Shown in pieces: positions 35,101 through 47,700 of a DNA stretch of 64,000 nucleotides; positions within the stretch are counted from its first letter, which is position 1, and each line of letters opens with the position of its first letter. Made by a program: the position numbers and the translations under genes. The notes beneath the pieces were generated by a model. It ran no database searches, was not told the origin of the DNA, and saw nothing but the letters and a program-made list of their open reading frames with translations. This DNA comes from Pieris napi (lineage: Eukaryota; Arthropoda; Insecta; Lepidoptera; Pieridae): NCBI RefSeq assembly GCF_905475465.1, contig NC_062249.1:5096501-5160500 (forward strand), read 5' to 3'.

Positions 35101-37263
35101 ATGGTGATTTAAATTACTGTAATTAGTAGTGTGATGTAGTGTATGTGTGTGTTTCTAGCCGTGAAACGCGCACTCACTCCAGAGTCAGTCGATGACGACA
35201 AAAAAGCGAAACGGGACAAGAAGCCCAAAAAACGAAGGTACTTCTGTTATATATTTTTTTAATAGTACGAGAGTAGTCAATCATATTTGTTTAATACTAG
35301 TAGCGCCATCTATGTATCACCCTACAAACTTTTCAGCCCAGCTAATATATTCCTTCGGGACTAAGAATTTACTGAGTTGTCCTGCTAAGAAATCAATCAA
35401 ATTATTGATTTTTTTTATCTTGCACTATTCACAGTTAATCAATTCAAAATTAATATGAACGAATCTCTACATGATTATAGATTTATGACATAACGTTAGA
35501 CATCTCTTTCATTTAATAGTAATCATATATCCATAGGGGTCACGGCAGAGCTGGGTCTGGCGTAGAAACGACAATACCAGCAGTGCCTGGGGTGCCTCAA
35601 AGCCCGGCAGGCATCCCAAATACCACAGCAACGCCCGCGGCCAATAACGCTTGGCCGGCCAGAAATGGATCTGGCCCGGAAAGGCGGAAAAATGGCTGGA
35701 GAAGGGATAAACCGGACCCATATGCTGCTCTGGTCAATAGGATACCACCAGCTGGGGGCAAAAAGGTAACAAGAAAATAATTAAACCATCATTTTGTATC
35801 AAACACATCTAAGAAGATAAAGTTATTTAATTAAATATCCTCGTTTATAATAATTTAATAATATTAAAGTTAAGTTATAATAGATAATATTAAAAGTTGT
35901 TATTTTATAAAGCTCACAATGGATTTCTAGGTAAAAACGACAGCAGAACTGCTAGAGCAGATCCAGTCACGGACGGGGGGCAAAGCTAGTGCACCCCCCT
36001 CGCCCAATTCTCCTCACTCGCCTGACGTCATGCTAATAGAGCCCGACGGTATGTTCTTTTCTATATGAATTTATTACCAGCTAAAACTTGCAATTATTTT
36101 ACTTATTAATTATAACATATATACATATTGCCATAGAGTTAATTAGAGCAACTTAGTTTTATATTAATAAATTATTTCACTGCCACCTTTCATAACTGTT
36201 TGGTCCATACATTTCAGAACCACCAGTGAGCGTGGATTCACCCTTGCGGAATGGGGAAAGCGAAGCCCCCCCAGAACCTCAATGGCTTCTTGAGCCCCTC
36301 GAGGACGAGCGGGAATGGGCCCCCTGTATATGTGACCCGGACGTAGGACCCGATCCCGCGTGTCCGGCCGACTCTCCCACCATCGTTCAGCCGGAACACG
36401 TGCACGCCCTGCACCACGCCTATCTCCCTGGGGTCAATGGCACCCGCGCCCCCCTGCACCCTCATAAATTCGCAGTTCGACCATCCATCGACCCAGAAGA
36501 CCCTACTCTCTTCTCGACAGTCGTCCCCCTCTACAATTATTCAGACTACGCTAACGATTTCTGTGTCAAGAATATGTCTCGGCTCCCGCTATGTCTGCAT
36601 ATTCCCGCAACAGAATTTGCCCCCTCGCCTCCTTCGCCTCCACCCAGACCACCACCACCCTCCCCCCGACCTTACCCCATCGAAGACGTCAAAGTTGAAG
36701 ATGAGGCCTCCTCGCCTAGTCTTATCAAAACTGAATCTGAAATGGAAATAGACATCAAGCCAGAGATCAATGAGAGATTGAATCCTTCCCCGACCCAAAA
36801 TGTTGATATACAGCCGACGATAGAAGTTAAAGAAATTAAAGAAGAACCACAACAACAGTTCTCTGTCACATCCCCAGGACACAGAACAGTGGAAAGAACG
36901 AAAGAAAACAATGATGGTCTAAGTGATCCCATCGAGGATCAAATGGACCTGGATGTCAAAGAAGAAAAAGTAGTGCAAAAAGTTTTAGAACCGGCTACTG
37001 TCAATCTAGACGGTAGGACTTTGTATGAAAACTGTGTGTCTTGTGTAAATTCAGTGCCGTTTAGGTATGAGAACGCGTCGTGTGCCCCAGTCCTGACGTT
37101 TCCTAGGGAAGATGTGTCGGATAGTGTGAAAAATGCCTTAGAGAGCGTTGAAACTGAGCGGGATGAGATAGGCCGGCCCGTTAAAGCTACGCACTTCGCG
37201 GAATGGCACGAGTGTGCGAAACTCGGTGACCTGATAGCCCTTCCGTACGTCGTCATCGACTGA
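28264..37263 (+). CDS. MED26: Mediator of RNA polymerase II transcription subunit 26 (MED26), complete
   Basis: Ten coding exons: 28264-28326, 30956-31030, 31994-32129, 32811-32887, 34383-34431, 34906-35010, 35159-35237, 35537-35765, 35931-36048, 36218-37263. They total 1,977 nt and encode 658 aa, with every phase consistent. Residues about 8-85 form a TFIIS N-terminal (LW) domain. The middle is low-complexity, rich in Pro, Ser and Lys and with an acidic PPPPPP stretch. The C terminus ends in a conserved block finishing LIALPYVVID, comparable to the ILPYVCLD end I recall for human MED26. MED26 is a nuclear, metazoan-type Mediator subunit. Its N domain contacts elongation factors (TFIID/SEC in mammals) and its C terminus docks on Mediator. 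Length is close to the human protein (600 aa). The start is the first ATG before the LW domain. Introns 3 and 5 contain a Helitron and a SINE. Confidence 0.95.
32141..32512 (+). mobile_element. Non-autonomous Helitron, family H2, next to a MED26 splice donor
   Basis: This is a second H2 copy (start near 32141, end CCGGTCTGCTAG|T). It begins 11 bp after the end of MED26 exon 3 (32129), so it has nearly replaced the start of the intron while sparing the GTAACT donor. Confidence 0.8.
33720..34346 (-). pseudogene. 3' end of a CR1/Rex-like LINE in MED26 intron 4
   Basis: On the minus strand, positions 34346-33867 keep an open frame resembling the C-terminal part of LINE reverse transcriptase proteins: KYLGHVLLPDLKDN, IERERRALSVRANMLARRF, YNNAFRMLLGLPRF, then a stop. 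A 3' UTR follows and ends in an (ATT)n tract at about 33724-33748, as in CR1/L2-type elements. The element is heavily 5'-truncated and lies antisense to MED26. The clade assignment is from motif memory only. Confidence 0.7.
33724..33748. repeat. (AAT)n microsatellite at a LINE 3' end
   Basis: About eight AAT units. It is the terminal tract of the minus-strand LINE at 33720-34346. Confidence 0.8.
34555..34809 (+). mobile_element. Second tRNA-derived SINE family, in MED26 intron 5
   Basis: A box TAGCCTAGCGG (34565-34575), B box GGTTCGATTCC (34609-34619), a unique body and a short A-rich tail are present. The 11-bp duplication AAGGGTTCCCT flanks it at 34544-34554 and 34810-34820. The body differs from the 9290 SINE, so this is a separate family. 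Confidence 0.85.
36218..37263 (+). CDS. MED26: MED26 terminal exon: acidic middle and Mediator-binding C terminus
   Basis: This 1,046-nt exon holds the last 348 codons including the stop. It opens with a conserved-looking segment containing HAYLPGVNGTRAPLHPHKF. A Pro-rich tract follows (positions 36600-36680), then a Glu/Lys-rich stretch with several VKEE-like motifs (IKTES, VKEIKEEP, VKEEKV) resembling SUMO-acceptor sites of the psi-K-x-E type. The final roughly 90 residues form the compact C-terminal domain ending at TGA 37261-37263. The SUMO reading is an inference from motif shape only. Confidence 0.93.
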
Positions 37264-37620
37264 CCAAAGCCCAAAGCTTCCGGTGTTCCAAGTGTCCTTA
37301 AACTAGGTATAAGTGTACATAGTGAGTGACTCGAATACACTCAGTTTGAGATGAGGACGTGCGTAACTTCATACAAACTGAGTTTGGTTACGGATTTTTA
37401 TAGTCTATGACATGTTGGTTTGTGTTACATGGGCAGGTTTTCAATGAGACTTCTTTAAATTTAACCCGTCTCTGCTGCCTAGACTGTCCCTAAGTTAGAC
37501 GTCCTAGGATTCTTTACATATTTTTTGATAATTGAGTAAAAATGTGTCTGCATTAACTATGATTTATTTGTAACAAAGTTTCAAATTCATTCATACTTAT
37601 CTCTTGCAACATATCAGTAC

Positions 37621-37626
37621 AATAAA
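37621..37626 (+). terminator. AATAAA poly(A) signal, likely for MED26
   Basis: This AATAAA lies 358 nt after the MED26 stop codon. It is the first canonical signal noticed downstream. Later AT-rich stretches could provide longer 3' UTRs. Confidence 0.55.
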
Positions 37627-40509
37627 GCTAAAATGTAAAGCATAAATTCTAGAGATATATATAAAATTAACAATGGTATTGAAGTTGCTCGTGTAACACA
37701 AAGTGTTAATTTCCAAAGTGGTGTGTTGTGATATCGGGCCGGCCCGAGACTCGACAAAATCTCTAGACTGTTTCATTGAGTTATTGTTACCGATTGTGAT
37801 TTATAATGAATTAGGTAATTATAGGAGTTCCAATTGTATATTATACATATATATTGCTATATCAAGTCAAAATATCAAATAATTTATTGACCATTGTCGG
37901 ATAAGGGTGTGGGAGGTTTTCGATAAGGTAATTTTAAATGCAATTATTGTTTCGAATAATGTGAAAATTATTAGCTCAGACAAAAGACGCAGTAATTTTT
38001 TTTTTATCATTACGTGGATCAGTGCCAAAATCTAGATTTTTTTAAATCGGGATCAAATTGACATGATTTAAGTACATCAAAAATACTATTAATAAACATA
38101 TTTTATTAATATCAAGAACCTCCCACAAATAAAATGGTTTAATATATTTTCAATATGCTGCAAATTTAGGTAGTCGAGCCCCGAGCCTAATGGGTGTTAT
38201 GATTTTGAGCTTGCTAATATTTTTCACTTAAAGCTTACATCATAATCAGAATTTCAATTTATTGTAATATTTAAAATCTTAGTGTTGTCCACAAAGTTAA
38301 AAGTCACAATCGTCTTATGTTACTGTGTAACATATATTTTAATTATGCAATTATACATTTTTAAGGTTATGGAAACTTAAAAAAAAAATATTTCAAGGCT
38401 CACTTCTGTTTGTGTTGTCAAATGTTGTTAGTGGTTCGGGGCCAACACGACTTAATGGGTCCGCAATAATCTCGTATGTGCCACATTTCTGTGCCAGATA
38501 TTTTATCATGTCTGTCTTGTAGTCGCTGCTTAAAAACAAGATTGGGATTTTACATAAATATCTAGTTGTTTGTGTTTCAAAGTAACTTCGATGGACCAAA
38601 ATGTATTCTAATCTAGATTTTTTATTCAACAAACCGGTTTTCTTTTAATGACTATACGAACTTGAAATGTTGTGATTTTTAAAAAATTTGATATGAATTT
38701 TGTATTTTCCCTTCAAACATTTTTAATAACACCTTTTCTTGTATACCTTGCTTTTTTGAAGACCAGAAAAAATCTAGTGTTTTAAATAAAACGGCTTTAA
38801 AATCGTTAGTTGCTTATTATTTTCTTCTTAAAAAATGTACACATTAAAAAAGTTGAGCATATTTTTGTAATATGTGACAGTTGTCAAATCATAACAATAA
38901 GATCCCATTTTTGTTACTTAACAGCAGCATACATGATCAATCTTCAGGCGCTTTTGGAGGAAAACCGATAAATTTCTATAGAAAATTATTTGAAAATATT
39001 CATATCATATGCTATTTTTTGTTACACTGACCAAAATGTAAATACCTCTAAAAGTGCCTTCTTTTATAATAAGATTTGTCCAATGTTAAACAGGCTGAAA
39101 ATGAACCGCACACACAGTACTATTTGCTGTCTTATACTGATAAACTGTTGCTCCGCTTCCTAAAATATTAATAATTATGAATATATTGAAAATTTCGTAA
39201 AAATAGCCGCTAAAGTATTGTGTGTGCGATGAACTATATATATATTTAGTGTATAAAAATTATTCAAAGATTTCCAAATTGTTTTAGGTTAAAACCGATT
39301 GACATTTTTGCAATATTGTTATGTATATATGTTTGTAATTTGTTTTTGATTAACGTCTTTGTGTTTTTTGTTAAATCAATTTGACATTTTAGCAGTACTG
39401 TCAATTTTATTGCCTTTAACCTTAAGGTATAATATGTCAAATCTGACATAACTCAGTTGCATAAACACTTCAACTATGCAAATAATAATGAATCATTAAA
39501 TTGGTGCTTTCCACATTTTTCTTGTTTATTTTCGTTCTATTTTTTTAATCCCATGAGAAATACAACTATATTAATCACAAAAAAGCGCCATATATTTCCT
39601 AAAAAAAGCATTGTACGGCTGATTTATTTACCAATTGCCTAATTTGTTTCAACAAATGAGGTAATTAAATACAAAGATTATTTATTAAATTTGGCTAATA
39701 ACCAAAAAAATTGCTCAACAAATGAATAATTGTAAGTTGTTAGATAGTTAGATTGTATAGTGATTTTATTGCACGTATGGTTTTTAATGGTTCTGATTTT
39801 TTCTTTCATACTTTTAAATTAACCTTGTTCATTTCAGCTTATTTGCATAAATGGATGGCTTTTATAAATTTAACGTTCGTGCTTTCATTATCACGATTGT
39901 ATCGTGGTTTCTATTTTAGAAGTTTTGGTACTGTTAAATTGCTGGTAGAAATAGATAAGCATTTATAATGATATTGTTATTCATGTTTAAGATAACTGTA
40001 TAGATATTTCAAATAATAATTTTAACAAGTACAAGCTATAATGTTTACTCTTTTAGTAGACGGCGTTGAAACAAAATTGCTATTTTTTTGAAGTATCTAT
40101 AATCTATCCCAATTTTTATAATTTATATTATTTAGCGGACCCATTAAGAGATTGTCTAAAAACGCCTTACGTATATGCGCGGGTGAGTCCGGTCGCGGAG
40201 CTTGTATAGATGACTGTAACCCGGAGACTGCCTAGATGGACTTGATCCAGATTTTTGGTAAAATATAAAAAGCAAAATATATGTGTTTTTATTACGACTA
40301 CACGTTTTATTTATCTCCCAGTTCTAATATATCTAAATGTATTTTTTGTTCCTGTTTTGTACAAGAAATTAACAATAGAATTGCAATTTCTTTAAGATAA
40401 TGCTGCTTGCTTTAAAAAGTACGCAAGCAAAAAAATATAATCACCAAGATCTACTGTATGATATAGATGCGCTACAGGCAATACATATGAAGTCCATTGG
40501 CACCTCGTT

Positions 40510-40672
40510 ATATATATACATATAATTCTACTGAACGTGTGTAATAAGTACATGTCACTGGAATGAATTTTTGTTTGGGTGGCGCCCTGGATGGTTTAGA
40601 TTCACAAATCAGCCCGGCAGATGGCGCTGCAGTCGGAAAATATGCAGGACAACGTCTGTCGGTATTATATAT
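40510..40672 (+). mobile_element. Degraded Helitron, family H3
   Basis: TATATACATATAATTCTACTG at the left, GGTTTAGATTCACAAATC in the middle and CAGGACAACGTCTGTCGG at the right match the 56157 copy. The CTAG terminus is not preserved. Confidence 0.6.
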
Positions 40673-41623
40673 ATATTCCAAGATCTACCTCCTTACTCTT
40701 GATGGAATACTTAAATTACAGATATTTAGTACCTTTCCAAATAAGGGGTTGCCTGCTCGAGAGCTATTATTTATTAGATGGCGTTTAAAAAAGCATTTTA
40801 TTTTCTTTGAAGGCCAGTTTATTCTCTAATGATGTTTTTGTGTGGAATGTTTTTATCTCATTGCAAAGGTGTTCTTGTTTATAAATAGAAAAATTTGTTA
40901 ATATATCTTTATTAATAAAAAATATAGTTAAGACATAGACAACGTTCATAATGAATGGCACACCGTTAATGCTTTTATACAGCAAAAAAATATCAGAATA
41001 CATATTTATGAAAATCATTAAACCTTTTAAGGTAATATAATTGTTACGACAATTAAAAAATATATACTTATTTTGTACGGATCTTTGTCAATACCAATGT
41101 TTTATTTTTTCTTATTTTTATATGAATTAATATTAATTAATAAATATATTTTAAACTGAGATTCTTAGCTTATATTTATCCTTATACAATTAGTCATTAT
41201 ATATTTGAAATGGCAGAGTTAACACTAATATTAATTACAATTATTAATTGCGCTGTATACAGCATGTTCAAATTAAATGTATTATATACTTAGTTGAATA
41301 TAATAAATAATATTTCTTGAAAAAACCTTTTGATTTACATCTTAAATCTGAAATTATTCAAAGTTTTCAACAAAAAACTATTCATAATAGATGCGTACCA
41401 TTTCTTTCAAATCGAAACATACAGAATTATAAGATTTTTTATTCGAAAGGCACTTGCGACGAAACACTTTGAAGTATAAATGTCACTGGTAAAAATAAGT
41501 TACGAATTTAATTTTAATAGCTTTGAGACGCGGTTTTTTTACCATTAAATTTTCGATCCGATTAATCAATTTCAGAATACATAACAAACCAGTTTTAATC
41601 ACATCACAATCCCGTTGCAAACT

Positions 41624-41629
41624 TTTATT
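41624..41629 (-). terminator. AATAAA poly(A) signal for the minus-strand gene ending at 41720
   Basis: TTTATT on the plus strand reads AATAAA on the minus strand, about 90 nt past the stop codon at 41720-41722. This is a plausible short 3' UTR end. Confidence 0.5.
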
Positions 41630-41719
41630 CTGATACAAATATGTGCGTATGAACGTACACGTATACGCAGGATTACGTATACCGGTAGAAAAAACCGCGT
41701 CTAAGTATTAGTGGTTAAA

Positions 41720-44700
41720 TCACAAAATAACACAGGGCATAGCACAGCATAGAGGCAGACAGACAGGCACTGCTGTTGTCTTCTCGCTGCGTTTTTCGCG
41801 AGATTTAGCTCCGGACTCGTATTCGTACATCGCACGGCCTGACGCGTACTGACCGCCACCAGCTTGCATTGCCTAAGGAATGGAAATTAATCATATAATC
41901 TCTGGTAAACTGTAGGAAAACGAGTATTTTGCACTTTTCTTGAATTAGAAGAGGAAATTATATTAAGCGTCTTGCGTAATATTATTTATTTCCGACTAAT
42001 TATGCTTGTCTATTATGTCGATACTAAATTTCGCTAGATTTTACGTGGCGGTTGAGAGTTCGCGCATATATTTTTAGTGTGACAAGTCAAATCAATATAT
42101 TTTATTTGACGAACATTCTACAAATATTTAAACAAAGAAAATATGTTCTGAGTATGAAAGTACTGTTCAAGGAATGTACAAAAATATTCAAAATTTCGGT
42201 TATAAGTTGGTGTGGCTGATTTTTTAGACATTTTTTCAAAGCACCTACTAACTGCATGTGGAAATTGTATCCGAAAATACTCACGCTAGCCTGATATCCA
42301 GAATCCTTGTTGACGAATGGCGTGTGACCAGGAGGGTAGTACACGGCTGGACCAGCCACGTTCTTACTGCTGCCCACGGGCGCAGCTTTGGTTTGAGCGG
42401 ATTGTGTCTCCCGTGATACTTCTACTTTGCGCTGAGTTATACCGTCCGGTTGTGTTGGAAAACGCTGAAAAGATATTTGGGTTCTATAAGAGTTAAATCT
42501 TGATTTATTCACTTAGGTATTGTACAAAATATCTTTACAGAAAGACCTTCCAAGGGTTTTAAATTTACCCTTTTGACCTTATTTGTAAGTTTTAACGTTT
42601 TTTTATTTATTTTTTTAATCCGATATAAATGATAGAAATAAGGGTTTATACTAATGATTTTAGATTTCTATTTAACCGCCACTTTTTTTCTCTGCGAGTT
42701 TTTACATAATTTGACTTTAAATTTAAATGTGTAATATTTGTTTTTAATTATTTTATATACATAATATTGAAGTTATTTAGGATCATAGATTAAGATATGT
42801 AAATTCCGATGATGAACTATAGCGACACTGGATTTTTTATGTATGTTTTAATTACTTACCGCTTCGGGAAAATCTGCTAACAGATCATCCAGCTTCTTAG
42901 GGGGTTGTTGCTGGTTAGAGGGGGTTGAAGGGCGAGGGAATGGAGGCGTGGGGGAAGGGGGTGAGAGGGAGTGGGGATGGTTGCCCACCGGAGAGGGGGG
43001 GAATCGCTGAGTTGAATTTTGGCTGGAGTAGCTCGTCTCCGAAAACTTGTATGAGGTTGGACCCTGTAAATACGTCAGACAATTAAGTCCTTAATTATAT
43101 TATGTGCAATTTTTTGGAATTTAGATTTTATATTGATCCGGTAGATTTCAACAAAAAATTTATCTACTATATAATTTATTATTTTAATAACTATGAATAT
43201 AATTAATAAAATATATTCTTATTTCTATTAATAGTCAATTAAAAACTAATACTCACATAGGGGGCGGGTCCATTGTGCGGATCGGGATGCAGCTGTTTTG
43301 AGTCGTTAGCGGGGGGAGGGTAAATCATTCGCTCATTTGTGTGATCTGTGAAAAATATTTATGTCCCTCCAATTAAAAATCTACTCAAATGTCTCATTGT
43401 TGTCACAATTAGATTTGTCACAAGAAAACTCATTAGACATTCTTTTATATAGAAAATCTTAGTTGTATTTTTTTTCTTTTGTTAGTTTTAAGTTTTAGCG
43501 GTGAATTGATTTTACATAATTCTCATATGTGTTTTCTATAATTTAAATTTGTCAAAAACATTAAATTTTATATGAAACTCCTACATTAGCTCCATAGCAA
43601 GTCGACTGAGGTGCTAACAGTGAGATGATTTGCCCCAGAACAGAAGAAAAATAACTAATTTTAATAAGTGGTAATTCGTTGCGGTCTTGGAACCGTCGTT
43701 CAATATTCAATTCAACAAACACCCTTTTAACAACTGCTAAAATTATTATTTTCGGGGGAGCTAAGGAGGAAAAAAGGCGCCATGACTAAAAAGTCAGGTC
43801 AAACTTGACAGCCTGTATCACATAAATATTGGTTACATTACCTGTGGTGTGGGTACGGTATTCCCGGATCCTTGTGTTGCAATGAGAACAGTACTGGCAT
43901 CCGGGAATCGGGGACGGAGCTGGTCTAGGCAGAGTGCCTGTTGAACTTGTTGTTGTGCTGTAAGAATTATTAGAAGTAGTATAGTGTAAGTATTATAGTA
44001 AGTGTTTTAGCCGTACATAAAAACCAGCGCTACAGCCTTTTTAGGTCTGGGCCTCAGATTTATATATCTGTTTTGTGATCATTTGTTTTTCCTAATAGGC
44101 AAGTAGATCAGGGATAAGATACGCACGCTGACGCCACTAGACGGACACTGCTATGGCGGCCAATAACTATGTTACATAATAATTACTCTTAAATAACAAA
44201 AATATTGTAGGTTTTCTATCAATATTTTAGACTGATTTTGCGCAGTTTGCAAAATTAAAAAATCGTTTATTCATGTAGGTAACACAATGTACACTTATGA
44301 ACGTCAAAAAAGAAATAAAATTAAATGCTTCTAATTTTACATTTACTGCCAATTCTCAAATCAAGGGCGTAGTACGGAAGAGAAGAACTGGCAATAAACT
44401 CTCCGTCACTCTTTTTAATCGCCAAGTTTTTTTTGTTTTGCACAACGTTTGTAAGGAGCTGCAACCTTTGCGTTTACGTGACTTGCCTTATAGGAGTATT
44501 TTTAGAAATAAAACACCTAAAAACAACCTATGCCTATATAGGTTGTTTTCCTAAAGAAATTCTACGTCTACATACTTGTGATGCTCTTCAGACACATAAG
44601 TGTGGCTATGATCGGCGTGTGTCGGCAATGGCACTGTTGTAGGGTCCTGATCAGCAGGTACTTCGTACGTGTACGTCTTTACGGTCGTGGTCACTTTGTT

Positions 44701-47700
44701 CATGGGAGTACTGGAGCGAGACAGCTGAAAAAAAATAGATTTTGGATATTATATACTTTAAATGTTTTATTGGTTTAGATAAGGGACTCTGTAATTATTT
44801 TAAGCTAATTAGGCTGCACCTTTCTTGGAATAAATATCTTAATAAATCTTTTCTTAAATAGAGAACTCTCCATAACGATAGCGACTCCATTATGTAGTTT
44901 TTGTTTGCAATCCCAAGGTTACGATAGGGTCCTTCATAAAAGGAGCGTACCAATTCTTAAAAGGCCGGCAACATACTTGCGAGCCTCCTGCCCGATTGCC
45001 TCCTATTACACAAAAAAAAAATCACTACGGATATCCAGAGAACTACAAAGAAGTTGCTTGCAAATTTTTTAATAAGTAAGCAATAAAACGAGAATCGTAA
45101 TATTAATTTTTTTTTTAAATAGTGGTTAAATACACTTACAGTGCCAGTGGCGGGTACGTGATGGCAATTCGTACATAAAGTGGGTGGAACAGGCTGAGGT
45201 ATGGCGGGTGACACCTGAGATGGCACTACGCGCGACTCTGAAATATTTTTTTTAAATATAAATTGTGTTTTATTTTAAATCTCATCGCATTAATGTATAA
45301 TCTGTGGTGAAACATCGATTTTCCGGCGAAAACGTCCCGCTAGTAGTTAACTACATCATTTAAATGGCATTCAAGATTTTTATATCAAATGCGGTGCAAT
45401 ACTAATCCTTACAGAACACGTACCTTTATGACGTCATAACCAGTAATAACTTACCTCTATTACAATTTTTACCAAACCCATTAATTTCAGATTATTTATT
45501 TTATACGCTTAAAGCTATATTGCAATTTTTTCGAATCTTTGTAAGTATCAAACAAATGATTTAAAAAAAATAATTTACAAATACATATATTACTTTAACA
45601 GACATAATAAATAAAGTAAGGTTGCAATATGAGCCAAGCCGCCATTTTGTATGTAATATCTGTAATTATGTTTTGAATTTAAAATTTTGCATTTTTTTAA
45701 GCAAGATGTTAAAAATTTTTTACACACTTCACTCTTCATATGCACAAAAATATTCAAAACTATTATTATAAATTTATACCTGTCTTCTCTTCTCTGTACA
45801 CCTCTTGGCGAATCTCTGCTGCACGGGTGACAGAAGGTGGAGGTGGACTGGAGCCCCAAGAAGAAGATTCCACTCTTTCTTCGTGTTTCAGTGTCGAGTA
45901 GCCGCTAGATGGCGCTTTGGCTGGAGTCCTTTAATTAATCAAATAAGATAAACTAATATTGACATATTAATCCTTAAAATTATTAATAAAAATATTTTTC
46001 AGTGATATTGTCCGTGGTTTAAATTTTTTAACATTTACAGAAATACATAAATGTCGTTAATTTATGTTTAATGACATAAAAACTAGAACATAAAAATTAA
46101 CAAGTTACAATTGATTCTTAACTGCTATACATAAAAAAAATAGTTAAAACCATTATTAATATAAGAGAACTTAAATAATATTAAATAAAGCCTATTTAGT
46201 ATTTACCCTCTGCGGTAGTCGAATGATGTACTTTCAGCTGTGTCCGATGAATAACCGGCTGAAATGAAACAAAAAATTAAAGAATCAATTAATAATAATT
46301 GTTAATTTTATATCATAACATTTTTTCATTCATTTATAGGAATATGTTTATATTAATTTTACTTAAGTATACATTTTCAAAATTCGATAAAGTCCGAAAT
46401 AAAAAATAACCCAACTTTAATTTCAAATAAAATGTTTTCTCATGTTTATTTATTTATATAGAGTCTTCAGTACTTATTATACATATATTCAACAGAATTA
46501 TTATAACTATACAACAAAGTGAGTTTGAATGAGGTTGGACGTTTGAATAATGCGACGTTGCCGCACTTATAATGATTTTAAATGAATAACACTTTAAAAT
46601 GTGGAATTAATTTAGTTTTTACGTTGTTTTTCAATTAAGTATTTAGTAATTAAATTATTTACACTGCTTAAAAACCACTTACTTTTATACAACTGCCGTT
46701 CCTGATCCTTCTGCAGATCATCCAGAAGAGAATCCAGTTCTTCAACGTTCTGAGTCATCTCCTTTGTCGCCTTGGAGCTTTTCACTTTGGAATAGCCTGA
46801 AAATGTTTATCGAATTTTGATACCGTCATAAATTGTTTAAAAGAATGGATTGTTTTCACGTTTTTAAGGCATAGAATTCTAAAATGTAGTTGAAAGCTAT
46901 TATTTACCAAACCTTTATTATTTATAATTTCTTAACTGTTTTTTGTATCTGTCCAGAGATTAGGATAAATATTTAGGTATGTCATACCGTCAGAAAGTAA
47001 CCAACTTATGGATGAATCGTATTTATGAAATTATTCAGGCTCTTAGTATAGTCAGAAAAAATAAGAAAACGAGCTTCATTACTTGTGTACTACCTGTACT
47101 AATATTAGGATCTCAAACTTGCGCGCCCACTAAAGCCCAGCATACAAAACTAAATGTGTGTCAAAGATCAATGCAAGGATAAAGATAGGGAAGAAAAGAA
47201 TAGATAAAATAATGAATACATCATTAAGAACAATAACTAAGGTGGCAGATGTCACAATAAAAATAAATAAACTTAAGTGGAAATAGGCGGGGAACATGGT
47301 AAGAGGAACAGAAAAGTGGAGCCCAAGACATTTTAGGAGGTGGATAGACCAGATTAAGGAACCGCAAGTGGACTGCAGACAGAAATGGCGGGATTCGATT
47401 GTGCCTTTACACCGATATCTAGATGATATAAATATAAATGTAAAGTACAGATACCGGCAACCTAAGAAGGTGGAACATGGAAGGAGTAAAGTGGGGGAGT
47501 GAAGAAGAAGGGAGTGGGGGAAAGTTTGCACATCGTCGGACACAAACGTCAACTGAACTACCAATCACGCGATCGACACGTCACTCTCCCGGCACCGCGC
47601 ACCACCGACCCGCAAGGACATTTGTTCAAGATGTTTGCCGGTATCTGTATCTTTTATTATCATTATTATTGTTTATGAAATTAGCTTGCATTACCAGGAG

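Larger units (their letters stand above)
37264..41719. other. Convergent intergenic region (tail-to-tail)
   Basis: This is the 4.46 kb between the MED26 stop and the stop of the minus-strand gene. It contains both 3' UTRs and AT-rich sequence without credible coding. A Helitron-like fragment (40510-40672) is present, and a possible shorter relic of the same 3' end sits near 40135-40175. Confidence 0.7.

Noticed and set aside
47130..47564. 144-codon minus-strand frame with membrane-like segments
   Set aside because: Antisense of a decayed RTE fragment. It does not match the splice structure of the host gene.
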